Positions 10,893 through 22,288 of a stretch of DNA of 64,000 bases are shown here, piece by piece; the first letter of the stretch is position 1; every line of letters begins with the position of its first letter. The notes under the pieces were generated by a model that saw only the letters and a program-made list of their open reading frames with translations, was not told the origin of the DNA and did not search any database. The position numbers and the translations under genes are program-made. The DNA comes from Caulobacter vibrioides (GTDB lineage: Bacteria > Pseudomonadota > Alphaproteobacteria > Caulobacterales > Caulobacteraceae), in the NCBI RefSeq assembly GCF_002310375.3, contig NZ_CP023315.3:1-64000 (forward strand), read 5' to 3'.

Positions 10893-12050
10893 ATGCGCGA
10901 CTATTACGAAATTCTCGGCGTGACCCGGACTGTCGATGAGGCAGGTCTGAAGTCCGCGTTCCGCAAGCTGGCGATGGAACACCACCCTGACCGCAACGGC
11001 GGCTGCGAAGCTGCGGCTGGGCGGTTCAAGGAAATCAACGAGGCCTATTCGGTCCTTTCCGATCCCCAGAAGCGCGCGGCTTATGACCGCTTCGGCCACG
11101 CCGGCGTCAACGGTCCGCAGGGCGGTGCGGGCGGGTTCGGCGGCCAGGGTTTCGACGCCAGCGATATCTTCAACGACGTCTTTGGCGACGTGTTCGGTGA
11201 GATGTTCGGCGGCGGCCGTCGCCAGTCCAATGGACCGCAGCGCGGCCAGGACTTGCGCTACGACTTGGAGATCAGCCTTGAGCAGGCCTATGCGGGCGCT
11301 GAGGTGGAGATCACCGTCCCCGCCGCCATGACCTGCGAGGTCTGCGAAGGGTCCGGCGCCAAGCCCGGCACCAGCCCCACCGTCTGCGGCACCTGCGGCG
11401 GCGCAGGCCGGGTTCGCGCGACCCAGGGCTTCTTCGCCGTCGAGCGCGGTTGCCCGCGCTGCGGCGGATCTGGCCGCTTGGTTCTGGACCCGTGCTCCAA
11501 CTGCCATGGCCATGGCCAGGTGCGTCGCGAGCGCATCCTGTCGGTTCGTATCCCGGCGGGCGTCGACGACGGCGCCCGGATCCGCCTGGCGGGCGAGGGC
11601 GACGCGGGCGCGCGCGGCGGGCCGCGCGGCGACCTTTATATTTTCCTGTCGGTAAGCCCACACGAGCTGTTCGAGCGCGACGGCCTTGACCTCCTCTGCA
11701 CCGTGCCGGTGCCGATGACCACGGCGGCGCTCGGCGGTGAGATCGAGGCCCCCTGTTTGCGGGGCGGTGAAAACTGCGATGGCGAATGCAAGGTCCAGGT
11801 CCAGGTGCCCGAGGGCGCCCAGACCGGCAAGACCGTCCGCCTTAAGGGCAAGGGCATGCCGTCCCTGCGCAGCCGCCAGCGCGGCGACCTGGTGGTCGAG
11901 TTGTTCGTCGAGACCCCCACCCACCTGTCCGCGCGCCAGAAGGAACTGATGCGTGAGCTGGCCGGTCTCTGTGGCGAGAAGCAAAACCCCAAGTCGGCCA
12001 ATTTCGTCGGCAAGGCCAAGCGCTTCTGGGAAGAGGTGACGGGCAGCTAG
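10893..12050 (+). CDS. dnaJ: Co-chaperone DnaJ (Hsp40)
   Basis: J-domain protein of 385 residues that stimulates DnaK ATPase and hands over substrates. It has the J domain with HPD in [10 protein letters not shown] near residue 31, a Gly/Phe region around 75-110, and four zinc-binding CxxCxGxG repeats ([32 protein letters not shown]) at about 149-212, so it is a full type I DnaJ. Its last codons overlap the end of the convergent TonB-domain gene by four bases. Confidence 0.97.
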   Translation: MRDYYEILGVTRTVDEAGLKSAFRKLAMEHHPDRNGGCEAAAGRFKEINEAYSVLSDPQKRAAYDRFGHAGVNGPQGGAGGFGGQGFDASDIFNDVFGDVFGEMFGGGRRQSNGPQRGQDLRYDLEISLEQAYAGAEVEITVPAAMTCEVCEGSGAKPGTSPTVCGTCGGAGRVRATQGFFAVERGCPRCGGSGRLVLDPCSNCHGHGQVRRERILSVRIPAGVDDGARIRLAGEGDAGARGGPRGDLYIFLSVSPHELFERDGLDLLCTVPVPMTTAALGGEIEAPCLRGGENCDGECKVQVQVPEGAQTGKTVRLKGKGMPSLRSRQRGDLVVELFVETPTHLSARQKELMRELAGLCGEKQNPKSANFVGKAKRFWEEVTGS

Positions 12051-12538
12051 GGCTTCGATGCTCTGCTGCGGGCCGCGCGATTGTGATAGCGGCCTAAGAT
12101 CCAGATGAACGCCAACAGCAGCACCGTCGAGACGATCGCGACGACGGCGCCGCCTTGGACGAGGAGCCGAGCGTCCTTTGGGCCAAGTCCCATCGTCTGC
12201 GAAGGCTCAGGAATCTGGAAAACCAACGGAATGGTCACCTGGCCCGGGTTCGGGCGAAGATCATCGGGCGGGATCATCCGGAACTTGGGCGCCAGGCGTA
12301 GAGCGGCTTGGCCAAATTGCTCTCCCTCCGGCGTTTCGCTGGCGATGCGACAGTCCGCAAGCCGCCCGTCGGCCTTCACCTGACAGACCATCGTCACCTT
12401 GCCCGAAATCTCCCGACGCGCCGCCCGGGGAGGGTAGAACGCCGCCATGTCGTCCCCCGACGGCTTCTCCAACCAGTCGGGTCGATACGCGCCCATGACA
12501 GCGGGCCTGGGTGGAAGCGGTTGATGGGCGGCGCTCAT
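12047..12538 (-). CDS. TonB C-terminal-domain protein with C-terminal membrane anchor
   Basis: A protein of 163 residues. Residues about 35-112 look like a TonB_C domain ([20 protein letters not shown], later APKFRMIPP). Unlike TonB, the only strong transmembrane segment ([17 protein letters not shown], about 132-148) is at the C-terminus, followed by a basic tail [15 protein letters not shown] see no N-terminal signal. The topology is therefore unclear: tail-anchored with the domain in the cytoplasm, or N-out. Function unknown; it is probably not an energy transducer in the usual arrangement. It is monocistronic, convergent with dnaJ and divergent from mutS. Confidence 0.65.
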   Translation of the reverse strand: MSAAHQPLPPRPAVMGAYRPDWLEKPSGDDMAAFYPPRAARREISGKVTMVCQVKADGRLADCRIASETPEGEQFGQAALRLAPKFRMIPPDDLRPNPGQVTIPLVFQIPEPSQTMGLGPKDARLLVQGGAVVAIVSTVLLLAFIWILGRYHNRAARSRASKP

Positions 12539-12664
12539 GGCGACAGCTCAACTTTCGGACGATCAATCGTCAAGCACTCTCTTGGTGCCTTTGGCCTGAC
12601 ATTCCCGGAATTCCTTAACGCCGCCCCTTAACGCCACCCGCGACGCTCTGTAGTTTCCGGGGCG

Positions 12665-15382
<2,718 letters not shown>

Positions 15383-15402
15383 GATGTAACCATATTACCC
15401 GC

Positions 15403-18225
15403 ATGCCCCGTCGCCTTCGCCCCACCCGCCTGGAACACGTCGTCGACGGTCACGCCCTTCGGGCGAGGCTTTCGGCCGCCGCCCTGGATTCGATCGGCAA
15501 TGAGGCCGAACAGCGCGCCCGCGCCATTGAGATTCTCAAGCAGGCCCTGTTCCGCGGCCGAATGATCGCCAAGGAGCGGCTGGAGAACGGCGCCAGCGGC
15601 GTCGAGACCAGTCGTCTGCTCAGCGGGGTCACCGACGAGGTGATCACGGCCCTCTACGACTTCACGACGGTCCACGTCTTCCGGGCCCGCAATCCGACCG
15701 AAGGCGAGCGTCTGTGCCTTCTGGCCGTCGGCGGCTATGGCCGGGGAACCCTGGCGCCGTTCAGCGACATCGATCTTCTGTTCCTGCGACCCTACAAGCA
15801 GACGCCGCACGCCGAGAGCGTGATCGAGTACATGCTGTATGCGCTGTGGGATCTGGGCTTCAAGGTCGGCCACGCCTCGCGCACGATCGAAGAGTGCGTG
15901 CGCCTCTCGAAGGAAGACTTCACGATCCGCACCTCGATCCTTGAGGCGCGGCGCCTCACCGGCGACGAGCGTCTGGCCGAGGATCTGAAGCGGCGCTTCC
16001 GCGACGAGGTGATGAAGGCCACCGGCGCCCAGTTTGTCGCCGCCAAGCTCAAGGAGCGCGACGACCGACAGGCCCGCGCCGGCGCCAGCCGCTATATGGT
16101 CGAGCCCAACGTCAAGGAAGGGAAGGGGGGTCTGCGCGACCTCCACACCCTGATGTGGATCGCCGAGTATCTGCACCCAGTCGACCGGCCCGAGGACGTC
16201 TTCAAGATGGAGGTGTTCTCGTCGCGAGAGATCAAGGCCTTCATCCGGGCCTTCGACTTTCTCCACGCGGTTCGGGCCCATCTGCATTTCACGACCGGCC
16301 GACCCGAGGAGCGGCTGACCTTCGATCTGCAGCCGGAGATCGCCAGGCGCATGGGCTACGGCGACCGGGGCGATGCGCCGGCGGTCGAGCGTTTCATGCG
16401 GCGCTATTTCCTCATCGCCAAGGAGGTCGGGACCCTGACCCGCGCCTTCTCGGCCAAGCTCGAAGCCGAGCACTTCAAGAACGAGCCCAAGGGCATCTCC
16501 AGATTCCTTCCGGGCGCACGACCCAAGCGCAAGGCGCTGGACGTCGAGGGATTCTACGAGGACGGCGGTCGCCTCAACATCGCCGGGCCAGAGATTTTCG
16601 AGACCGATCCGGTCAACCTGATCCGTCTGTTCAAGATCGCCGACGAGCGGGATCTTGATCTGCATCCCGACGCCTTCACCGCCGTGACCCGCAGCCTTCC
16701 GCTGATCACCTCGAAGGTTCGTCGCGACCCCGACGCCTGCCGCGCCTTTCTGCACCTGCTGGCGCGCGGCAAGCGCAGCTACCGCACCCTCACCCTGATG
16801 AACGATGCGGGCGTGCTGGGTCGCTTTGTCCCGGAGTTCGGCCGGGTCGTCGCACAGATGCAGTTCAACATGTACCACTCGTACACGGTGGATGAGCACA
16901 CGCTGCGCGCGGTTGGCGTGATCGGCGACATGGCCGCCGGCAAGTTGGTCGAGGACCATCCCCTGTCGGTTTCGATCATGCCGCTGATCGAGGACCGGGA
17001 GTCGTTGTTCCTGGCCATGCTGCTGCACGACACGGGCAAGGGCGGGGTCGGCGGACAGGAAAAGGCTGGCGCCCGCAGCGCCCGCAGCGCGTGCGAGCGC
17101 CTGGGTGTCGAGCGCAGCAAGGTCGAGTTGGTCGCCTGGTTGGTCGAGAACCACCTTGTGATGAGCGACTTCGCCCAGAAGCGTGACGTTTCCGACCCCG
17201 GCACCGTCGCCGCCTTCGCGCGGATCGTCGAGAATCCCGAGCGCCTGCGACTGCTGTTGGTGATCACCGTGGCGGATATCCGCGCCGTGGGACCGGGCGT
17301 CTGGAACGGCTGGAAGGGCCAGCTGCTGCGCGAACTCTACAACGCCACCGAGGCCGTGTTCCGCGGTGGGCGCGGCAGCGACGCCGCCGCCAATGTGCAG
17401 CGCCATCAGGAGAGCACGGCCGAGGCCGCGCGGGCCGCGCTGCTGGAAATGGATCCCGCCGCCAAGGGCTGGGTGGCGGCGATGGAAAACGCCTATTTCA
17501 GCGCCTTCTCGCAGGACGACCTCTTCCATCACGCCGAACTGGCCCGTCGCGCGACGATCCAGGGCGGCGCTGCGGCCGAGGGCCAGGTCCGCCCGGGCAG
17601 CAACGCGGCCGAGGTGGTCGTCGCCGCCAAGGATCGGCGCGGTCTGTTCGCCGATCTGGCCCTGGCGATCTCGTCTCTGGGCGGCAATGTGGTCGGCGCC
17701 CGCGTGTTCACGTCCCGCCAGGGCCAGGCCCTGGACGTCTTCTATGTGCAGGACGTCATGGGCGCGCCGTTTGGTTGCGAAAATCCCCGAGCGCTTCGTC
17801 GGCTGGCCGATGCTCTGGAAGCGGCCGGAAAGGGTGACGCCCTGGCGGTTGAACCCCGCCGTGGCTCGGAACTGGCGCGTGCGGCCGCCTTCGCCATCGC
17901 CCCGTCGGTCACGATCGACAATGACGCCTCCAACGACGCCACGGTGGTCGAGGCCTCGGGACGCGACCGTCCGGGCCTGCTGCACGCCCTGGCCAAAACC
18001 CTGGCCGACAGCGCTCTGTCCATCCAGTCAGCCCACATCGACGGCTATGGCGAGCGGGCGGTCGACGCCTTCTATGTTCAGACGGCCGAAGGCGGCAAGG
18101 TCAGCGACACACGCAAGCTCAATACGCTGAAGACGGATCTGCTGGCGGCCCTCGAGCAGAACGAGGCCGGCGCCCCGGCGGCGCGTCCCGGCCTGAAGCG
18201 CGCCCGGGCCAGCGTAGCGCGCTAA
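15403..18225 (+). CDS. glnD: [Protein-PII] uridylyltransferase/uridylyl-removing enzyme
   Basis: Nitrogen sensor that uridylylates PII when glutamine is low and deuridylylates it when glutamine is high. At 940 residues it has the full GlnD layout: nucleotidyltransferase with GGYGRG at 110-115 and SDID at 121-124, an HD domain with H542-D543 (LLHDTGKGG), and two C-terminal ACT domains (about 730-810 and 845-920, each with an RPGL or RRGL core) that sense glutamine. It follows mutS after 20 bp and may be co-transcribed. It converges with moaC. Confidence 0.96.
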   Translation: MPRRLRPTRLEHVVDGHALRARLSAAALDSIGNEAEQRARAIEILKQALFRGRMIAKERLENGASGVETSRLLSGVTDEVITALYDFTTVHVFRARNPTEGERLCLLAVGGYGRGTLAPFSDIDLLFLRPYKQTPHAESVIEYMLYALWDLGFKVGHASRTIEECVRLSKEDFTIRTSILEARRLTGDERLAEDLKRRFRDEVMKATGAQFVAAKLKERDDRQARAGASRYMVEPNVKEGKGGLRDLHTLMWIAEYLHPVDRPEDVFKMEVFSSREIKAFIRAFDFLHAVRAHLHFTTGRPEERLTFDLQPEIARRMGYGDRGDAPAVERFMRRYFLIAKEVGTLTRAFSAKLEAEHFKNEPKGISRFLPGARPKRKALDVEGFYEDGGRLNIAGPEIFETDPVNLIRLFKIADERDLDLHPDAFTAVTRSLPLITSKVRRDPDACRAFLHLLARGKRSYRTLTLMNDAGVLGRFVPEFGRVVAQMQFNMYHSYTVDEHTLRAVGVIGDMAAGKLVEDHPLSVSIMPLIEDRESLFLAMLLHDTGKGGVGGQEKAGARSARSACERLGVERSKVELVAWLVENHLVMSDFAQKRDVSDPGTVAAFARIVENPERLRLLLVITVADIRAVGPGVWNGWKGQLLRELYNATEAVFRGGRGSDAAANVQRHQESTAEAARAALLEMDPAAKGWVAAMENAYFSAFSQDDLFHHAELARRATIQGGAAAEGQVRPGSNAAEVVVAAKDRRGLFADLALAISSLGGNVVGARVFTSRQGQALDVFYVQDVMGAPFGCENPRALRRLADALEAAGKGDALAVEPRRGSELARAAAFAIAPSVTIDNDASNDATVVEASGRDRPGLLHALAKTLADSALSIQSAHIDGYGERAVDAFYVQTAEGGKVSDTRKLNTLKTDLLAALEQNEAGAPAARPGLKRARASVAR

Positions 18226-18273
18226 AGCCTGTCGAGTTTAGATGGGAGCCTCTAAAGCTAAAGAGCTCTAGGT

Positions 18274-18744
18274 CTAGGCGGCTTTCCAGTCGCCAGACTT
18301 GCCGCCGGTCTTTTCCAGAAGGCGAACGGTCTCGATGACCATGCCTTTCTCGGCGGCCTTGAGCATATCGTAGATCGTCAGGCAGGCCACCGAAGCGGCC
18401 GTCAGGGCTTCCATCTCGACGCCAGTTGGTCCCGTTGTCTTGACCCGCGCTGTCACCGCCAGGCCGTCGGCGGCCGGTTCGACGGCGACCTCGACCTTCG
18501 ACAGCGCCAAGGGATGACAAAGCGGGATCAGATCCGAGGTCTTCTTGGCCGCCATCACACCGGCCAATTCGGCCACCGCGCGAACGTCGCCCTTGCGGCC
18601 CGAGCCCGAGATGGCCAGCGTGAGGGTTTCGGGGCTCATGCGCACAAAACCCGTCGCCACGGCCTCGCGAACGGTGGCCGCCTTGTCCGAGACATCGACC
18701 ATGCGCGCGCGCCCTTGGTCGTCGATATGGGTGAGCTTGCTCAA
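18274..18744 (-). CDS. moaC: Cyclic pyranopterin monophosphate synthase MoaC
   Basis: Second step of molybdenum cofactor synthesis, converting the MoaA product to cyclic pyranopterin monophosphate. The protein (156 residues) shows the active-site [14 protein letters not shown] segment near residue 73 and [26 protein letters not shown] near 107, both hallmark MoaC motifs. It is the last gene of the leftward moaA-moaD-moaE-moaB-moaC operon and overlaps the moaB stop region by four bases. Confidence 0.96.
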   Translation of the reverse strand: MSKLTHIDDQGRARMVDVSDKAATVREAVATGFVRMSPETLTLAISGSGRKGDVRAVAELAGVMAAKKTSDLIPLCHPLALSKVEVAVEPAADGLAVTARVKTTGPTGVEMEALTAASVACLTIYDMLKAAEKGMVIETVRLLEKTGGKSGDWKAA

Positions 18745-19292
18745 CGTTCCAGAAGCCTCGGCATCAGTTCGACCATGTTGCAGGGCTTGTGGCGGCTGTC
18801 CAACTGGGCGGCGATGACCTTGTCCCAGCCATCCTTCACCGCGCCGTTGCTGCCGGGAAGACAGAAGACGAAGACGCCGTCGATCAGGCCCGCCGTCGCG
18901 CGCGATTGCAGGGTCGAAAGGCCCACGGTGGCGTAGCTGACCAGATGGAAGATGACCGAAAAGCCGTCGATCTTCTTGTCGAACAAGGGCTCCAGCGCCT
19001 CGACGGTGACGTCACGGCCGGTCAGGCCGGTCCCGCCGGTGGTCACGATCGCATCGACCGTCTTGCTGTCGATCCAAGAGCGAACCTGAGCCCGGATCTG
19101 GTCGATGTCGTCGCGCACGACCACGCGGCCGCCCAGCTCATGCCCGGCGGTCCTGATGCGCTCGACCAGGATCTGGCCTGAGGTGTCGCTGGCCTCGTCG
19201 CGGGTGTCGGAGATCGTCAGCACCGCGACGCGAACGGGCGTGAAGGGCAGGTCGGGCTTGATCCCGCCGCCGGGTTTCAGCGCTTCGGACAC
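18741..19292 (-). CDS. moaB: Molybdopterin adenylyltransferase-family protein MoaB
   Basis: MogA/MoaB-fold protein of 183 residues, expected to adenylylate molybdopterin before metal insertion. The family motif [15 protein letters not shown] lies near residue 83 and the C-terminal [17 protein letters not shown] near 140. The start is GTG at 19292, two bases from the moaE stop. Within the family, MoaB and MogA are hard to separate; length and operon context favour MoaB. Confidence 0.92.
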   Translation of the reverse strand: MSEALKPGGGIKPDLPFTPVRVAVLTISDTRDEASDTSGQILVERIRTAGHELGGRVVVRDDIDQIRAQVRSWIDSKTVDAIVTTGGTGLTGRDVTVEALEPLFDKKIDGFSVIFHLVSYATVGLSTLQSRATAGLIDGVFVFCLPGSNGAVKDGWDKVIAAQLDSRHKPCNMVELMPRLLER

Positions 19293-19745
19293 TCAGGCCT
19301 CCTCATCCCAGCGTTCGGCGTCGGTCCTATCGCGCGCGGTGGGTTCGATCCAGCGCGGACCGTCGGGACCATGCTCCTTCTTCCAGAAGGGCGCGCGGCT
19401 CTTCAGATAGTCCATCAGATAGTCGCAAGCCTCGAAGGCCTCACGGCGATGGGCGGCGGCCGTCGCTACGAAGACGATCGCCTCGCCCGGCGCGATACGG
19501 CCGACACGATGCACGATGTGGACGTCCTGCAGGGCGAAGCGCGTGACGGCGTCCTGCGCGATCCGCCCGATCGCCGCATCGGTGAAACCCGGGTAGGCCT
19601 CAAGCTCCAGCGCGCGGGCGGCTCCCTTTTCGGCGCGCGCGAGCCCGATGAAGGTCGCCACCGCGCCGGTTTCATCACGGTCCGCGCAAAAGGCGGTGAC
19701 AAGCGCCCCGGGCTCGAACGGCTGGTCCGTCAGGGTGACGATCAT
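19293..19745 (-). CDS. moaE: Molybdopterin synthase catalytic subunit MoaE
   Basis: Large subunit of molybdopterin synthase, 150 residues; with thiocarboxylated MoaD it inserts two sulfurs into cyclic pyranopterin monophosphate. Visible are GAVATFIGLAR near residue 27, LELEAYPGFTD near 46, HRVGRIAPGEAIVFVATAAAHRREAFEACDYLMDYLKSRAPFWKKE from about 80, including the catalytic lysines. It overlaps moaD by four bases, so the two subunits are translationally coupled. Confidence 0.95.
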   Translation of the reverse strand: MIVTLTDQPFEPGALVTAFCADRDETGAVATFIGLARAEKGAARALELEAYPGFTDAAIGRIAQDAVTRFALQDVHIVHRVGRIAPGEAIVFVATAAAHRREAFEACDYLMDYLKSRAPFWKKEHGPDGPRWIEPTARDRTDAERWDEEA

Positions 19746-19981
19746 CCGCCGCTCATGGGCGGCAGGAAGGCGACCTCGCTGGCGGGCGACAGCGCCGCCT
19801 CGCCTCGGACGATGGCCTTGTCCACCGCGACCTGCACGCCGGGCGCGACAAGCGCCCCGGCGAGGTCCGGATCCGTCCGGGCGATACTGGCGCGCAGGGT
19901 CGACAGGTCCAAGGCCTCGACCTCGCGCTCGCGCCAGCCGGCCTGGTCGGCCAGGCGTCCAAACAGGAGAACCCGCGCCAT
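19742..19981 (-). CDS. moaD: Molybdopterin synthase sulfur carrier subunit MoaD
   Basis: Ubiquitin-like sulfur carrier of 79 residues ending in the required Gly-Gly (PPMSGG), whose C-terminus is adenylylated and thiocarboxylated. The N-terminus VLLFGRLADQAGW is typical. Three bases separate it from the moaA stop and it overlaps moaE. Confidence 0.93.
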   Translation of the reverse strand: MARVLLFGRLADQAGWREREVEALDLSTLRASIARTDPDLAGALVAPGVQVAVDKAIVRGEAALSPASEVAFLPPMSGG

Positions 19982-19984
19982 CCT

Positions 19985-21034
19985 TCAGCCCCCAGTCGTC
20001 GACATGTGGCGGGCCACGGCGGGACGCGAGGCGGCGATCTGAAAGTCGTGGCCCTTGGGCTTGGACCCGATCGCCGCGAAGATCGCGTCGATCAGTTCCG
20101 CGTCATTGGCCCCGCTGCGGATCACCGCGCGCAGGTCGCTGGCGTCGTCGCGACCCAGGCAGGTGTGCAGCGTGCCTGTGCAGGTCAGGCGCACGCGGTT
20201 GCACGTGTCGCAGAAGTGGTTGCTGAGCGGGGTGATCAAGCCCAGCCGGCCGCCGGTCTCGGCCACGCGGACATAGCGGGCTGGGCCGCCTGTCGCGTCG
20301 GGAATGTCTTCCAAGGTCCAGAACGCCGACAGGTCCTGGCGGACGTCCTTGAGAGAGAGGAACTGGTCCGTGCGATCCTGGTCGACCTCGCCCAGCGGCA
20401 TGGTCTCGATCAGGGTGATGTCGCAGCCGCGCGCGTGCGCCCACTGGATCAGCGCGGGGATCTCGCCGGCGTTGTCATGCCTGAGCGCGACGGTGTTGAT
20501 CTTGACCGCCATCCCCGCCGCCTGGGCGGCGTCGATCCCAGCGATAACGCGCGCGACGTCGCCGCCCCGGGTCAGGGCGCGGAACAGGTCGGGCTTCAGC
20601 GTGTCGAGCGAGACGTTGATCCGCCGAACGCCGTGGCCCGCCAGATCCGCGGCGTAGCGTTCGAGCTGCGACCCATTGGTGGTCAGGGTCAGCTCGTCCA
20701 AGGCGCCGGAGCGCAGATGTCGCGACAGGCTGGCCACCAAGGCCATGAAACCCTTGCGCACCAGCGGCTCGCCGCCGGTCAGGCGCAGCTTGCGCACGCC
20801 CAGGCCCACAAAGGCCGAGGCTAGGCGATCCAGCTCCTCAAGCGTCAGCACCTCCGCCTTGGGCAGGAACGTCATGTGCTCGGCCATGCAGTAGACGCAA
20901 CGCAGGTCGCAGCGATCGGTGACCGACACGCGCAGATAGGTGACCGCGCGCCCAAAACCGTCGATCAGCGACGGCCCGGGCGCTCGGGCGTTGGTCAAGA
21001 CCGCTTGCGCGGCGCTGTCATCGTAGGGCGTCAT
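19985..21034 (-). CDS. moaA: GTP 3',8-cyclase MoaA
   Basis: Radical SAM enzyme that starts molybdenum cofactor synthesis by cyclising GTP. The N-terminal cluster ligands C42, C46 and C49 (RCDLRCVYC) and the C-terminal second-cluster cysteines in [19 protein letters not shown] are present, followed by the RSGANDAE region. Length 349 fits. It heads the leftward moa operon; its start codon is only 30 bp from that of the divergent mocA-like gene. Confidence 0.96.
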   Translation of the reverse strand: MTPYDDSAAQAVLTNARAPGPSLIDGFGRAVTYLRVSVTDRCDLRCVYCMAEHMTFLPKAEVLTLEELDRLASAFVGLGVRKLRLTGGEPLVRKGFMALVASLSRHLRSGALDELTLTTNGSQLERYAADLAGHGVRRINVSLDTLKPDLFRALTRGGDVARVIAGIDAAQAAGMAVKINTVALRHDNAGEIPALIQWAHARGCDITLIETMPLGEVDQDRTDQFLSLKDVRQDLSAFWTLEDIPDATGGPARYVRVAETGGRLGLITPLSNHFCDTCNRVRLTCTGTLHTCLGRDDASDLRAVIRSGANDAELIDAIFAAIGSKPKGHDFQIAASRPAVARHMSTTGG

Positions 21035-21064
21035 GTCGGACCGTTAGAATAGGCGCTGCGACCC

Positions 21065-21688
21065 ATGACGCAAAGAGATACGAGCCTTCTCGACGCCATC
21101 GTCCTGGCGGCGGGTCGCGGCGTTCGTTTCGGCGGCGGCAAGCTGACCGCAGCCTTGGATGGCGCGCCCCTGGTGGCCGGCGCTCTGCGGACCGCGTTTC
21201 TGTCGCCAGCGCGCCGGGTCTTCGTGGCGGTGGGCCCTGACCAGGCGGTTCGCAAGGCGGTTGAAGCGACCGCGACACGTCTGGCGGCGAGCGACCGCCT
21301 GGTGCTTGTGGCGGTCGATGATCCCTCGGCCGGCATGGGCGTTTCGCTGGCGACGGCGGCGCGCAGCGTTCCGGACGACACGGCCGGTGTCTTCGTCTTT
21401 CTTGGCGACATGCCCAGGATCGATCCAGCGACGCCAAGACATCTGGCCAGGATGCTCGCTGATCCGAGCGACATCGTCGCCCCCACCCATCTTGGACGCC
21501 GGGGCCATCCGGTTCTGTTCGGCGCCGAATGGATGCCGGTCTTGGTCGCGCTGTCCGGCGACGAAGGCGCACGGGCGATCATCGACCAAGCGGGCGCGCG
21601 ACTGATCCGCGTTCCGGTCGAGGACCCCGGCGTTCATCTCGATGTCGATCGACCCGGCGACCTCGCGCGGGTTGAGACGAACGGCTAA
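21065..21688 (+). CDS. MocA-like molybdenum cofactor cytidylyltransferase
   Basis: Nucleotidyltransferase of the MobA/MocA fold, 207 residues. The N-terminal LAAGRGVRFGGGKL loop binds NTP, GDMP near residue 118 binds metal, and GRRGHPVLFG near 147 is the MocA-type substrate segment. MocA makes the CMP form of the cofactor used by xanthine oxidase-family enzymes. Such an enzyme is encoded just downstream on the other strand, and the moaA operon is divergent upstream, so this role fits. A MobA role in the GMP form is less likely given GxPxLF and the context. Confidence 0.8.
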   Translation: MTQRDTSLLDAIVLAAGRGVRFGGGKLTAALDGAPLVAGALRTAFLSPARRVFVAVGPDQAVRKAVEATATRLAASDRLVLVAVDDPSAGMGVSLATAARSVPDDTAGVFVFLGDMPRIDPATPRHLARMLADPSDIVAPTHLGRRGHPVLFGAEWMPVLVALSGDEGARAIIDQAGARLIRVPVEDPGVHLDVDRPGDLARVETNG

Positions 21689-21725
21689 GGCGACGTCGCG
21701 GAAAAGACAGGCCCGCCCACAGCGT

Positions 21726-21950
21726 TCAGTGCTCCGGCGGTTCCGGGGCCGTGACGATCGCTTGAAGCTCCCGGATCAGCCTCAAGGCGCCGGCGGTGTC
21801 GCCTCGCTCCTCAAGCGCCGCCAAACGGGGAATGAGCAGACTGAGCACCCGACGATAGTCAACGCCCACCTTGGCGAGGGCCTGGAGGAACAAGGCGACG
21901 TCTTCCTCCTCGCCGAGCGCGTCGAGATCAGAATCCGAACACGATCTCAT
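21726..21950 (-). CDS. Hypothetical small protein
   Basis: A frame of 74 residues from ATG at 21950 encodes an acidic, leucine-rich helical protein (DSDLDALGEEED, then LLIPRLAALEERGDTAGALRLIRELQ) of no recognised family. The same frame stays open back to ATG 22169, which has a GGGAGG ribosome site four bases upstream, but the added 73 residues are arginine- and serine-rich and look like out-of-frame translation. Convergent with the mocA-like gene. It may be real, or the 3' remnant of a decayed gene. Confidence 0.4.
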   Translation of the reverse strand: MRSCSDSDLDALGEEEDVALFLQALAKVGVDYRRVLSLLIPRLAALEERGDTAGALRLIRELQAIVTAPEPPEH

Positions 21951-22288
21951 GGGCGCGCCCCACGCCGAGCTTTCGCGTCGCAGGCCCGACCCATGGAGCG
22001 ACTTCGTACAAGATCGCGAGCGTGTCGGCCTACACCGGCCAACCGTTGAACCTGATCCACGCCCACCCCTCGGCGAGGCGGTTCGCTGACGCTTGTCTTC
22101 CCTTCGCCGGGAAACGCGCCGACGCATGGCGGGATCTCCGGAAGTCGGAGAGACACGGCGGTCGGCCATAAGACCTCCCGCCCGCTCAAGGCCGGCTCGT
22201 CAAACACGATACGGTTACGCTCACCCATACCGACAGGATGATCGGGGAATTTCTTCCCGTCCAGCGTGTATTTACTGCCGGTGGTCGA
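21951..22288 (-). pseudogene. Possible decayed gene downstream of iorB-like
   Basis: No intact gene is evident. Straight after the stop of the molybdenum hydroxylase gene, the same leftward frame continues open, first with protein-like sequence (GSKYTLDGKKFPDHPVGMG, then ERNRIVFDEPAL at about 22190-22285) that resembles small exported proteins. It then degrades into low-quality sequence and stops near 21947. Other frames and strands give competing short readings. I infer a broken or truncated gene; chance cannot be excluded. Confidence 0.3.

Noticed and set aside
12615..12631. TTAA...TTAA pair upstream of mutS resembling a CtrA box
   Set aside because: Spacing is nine bases, not seven.
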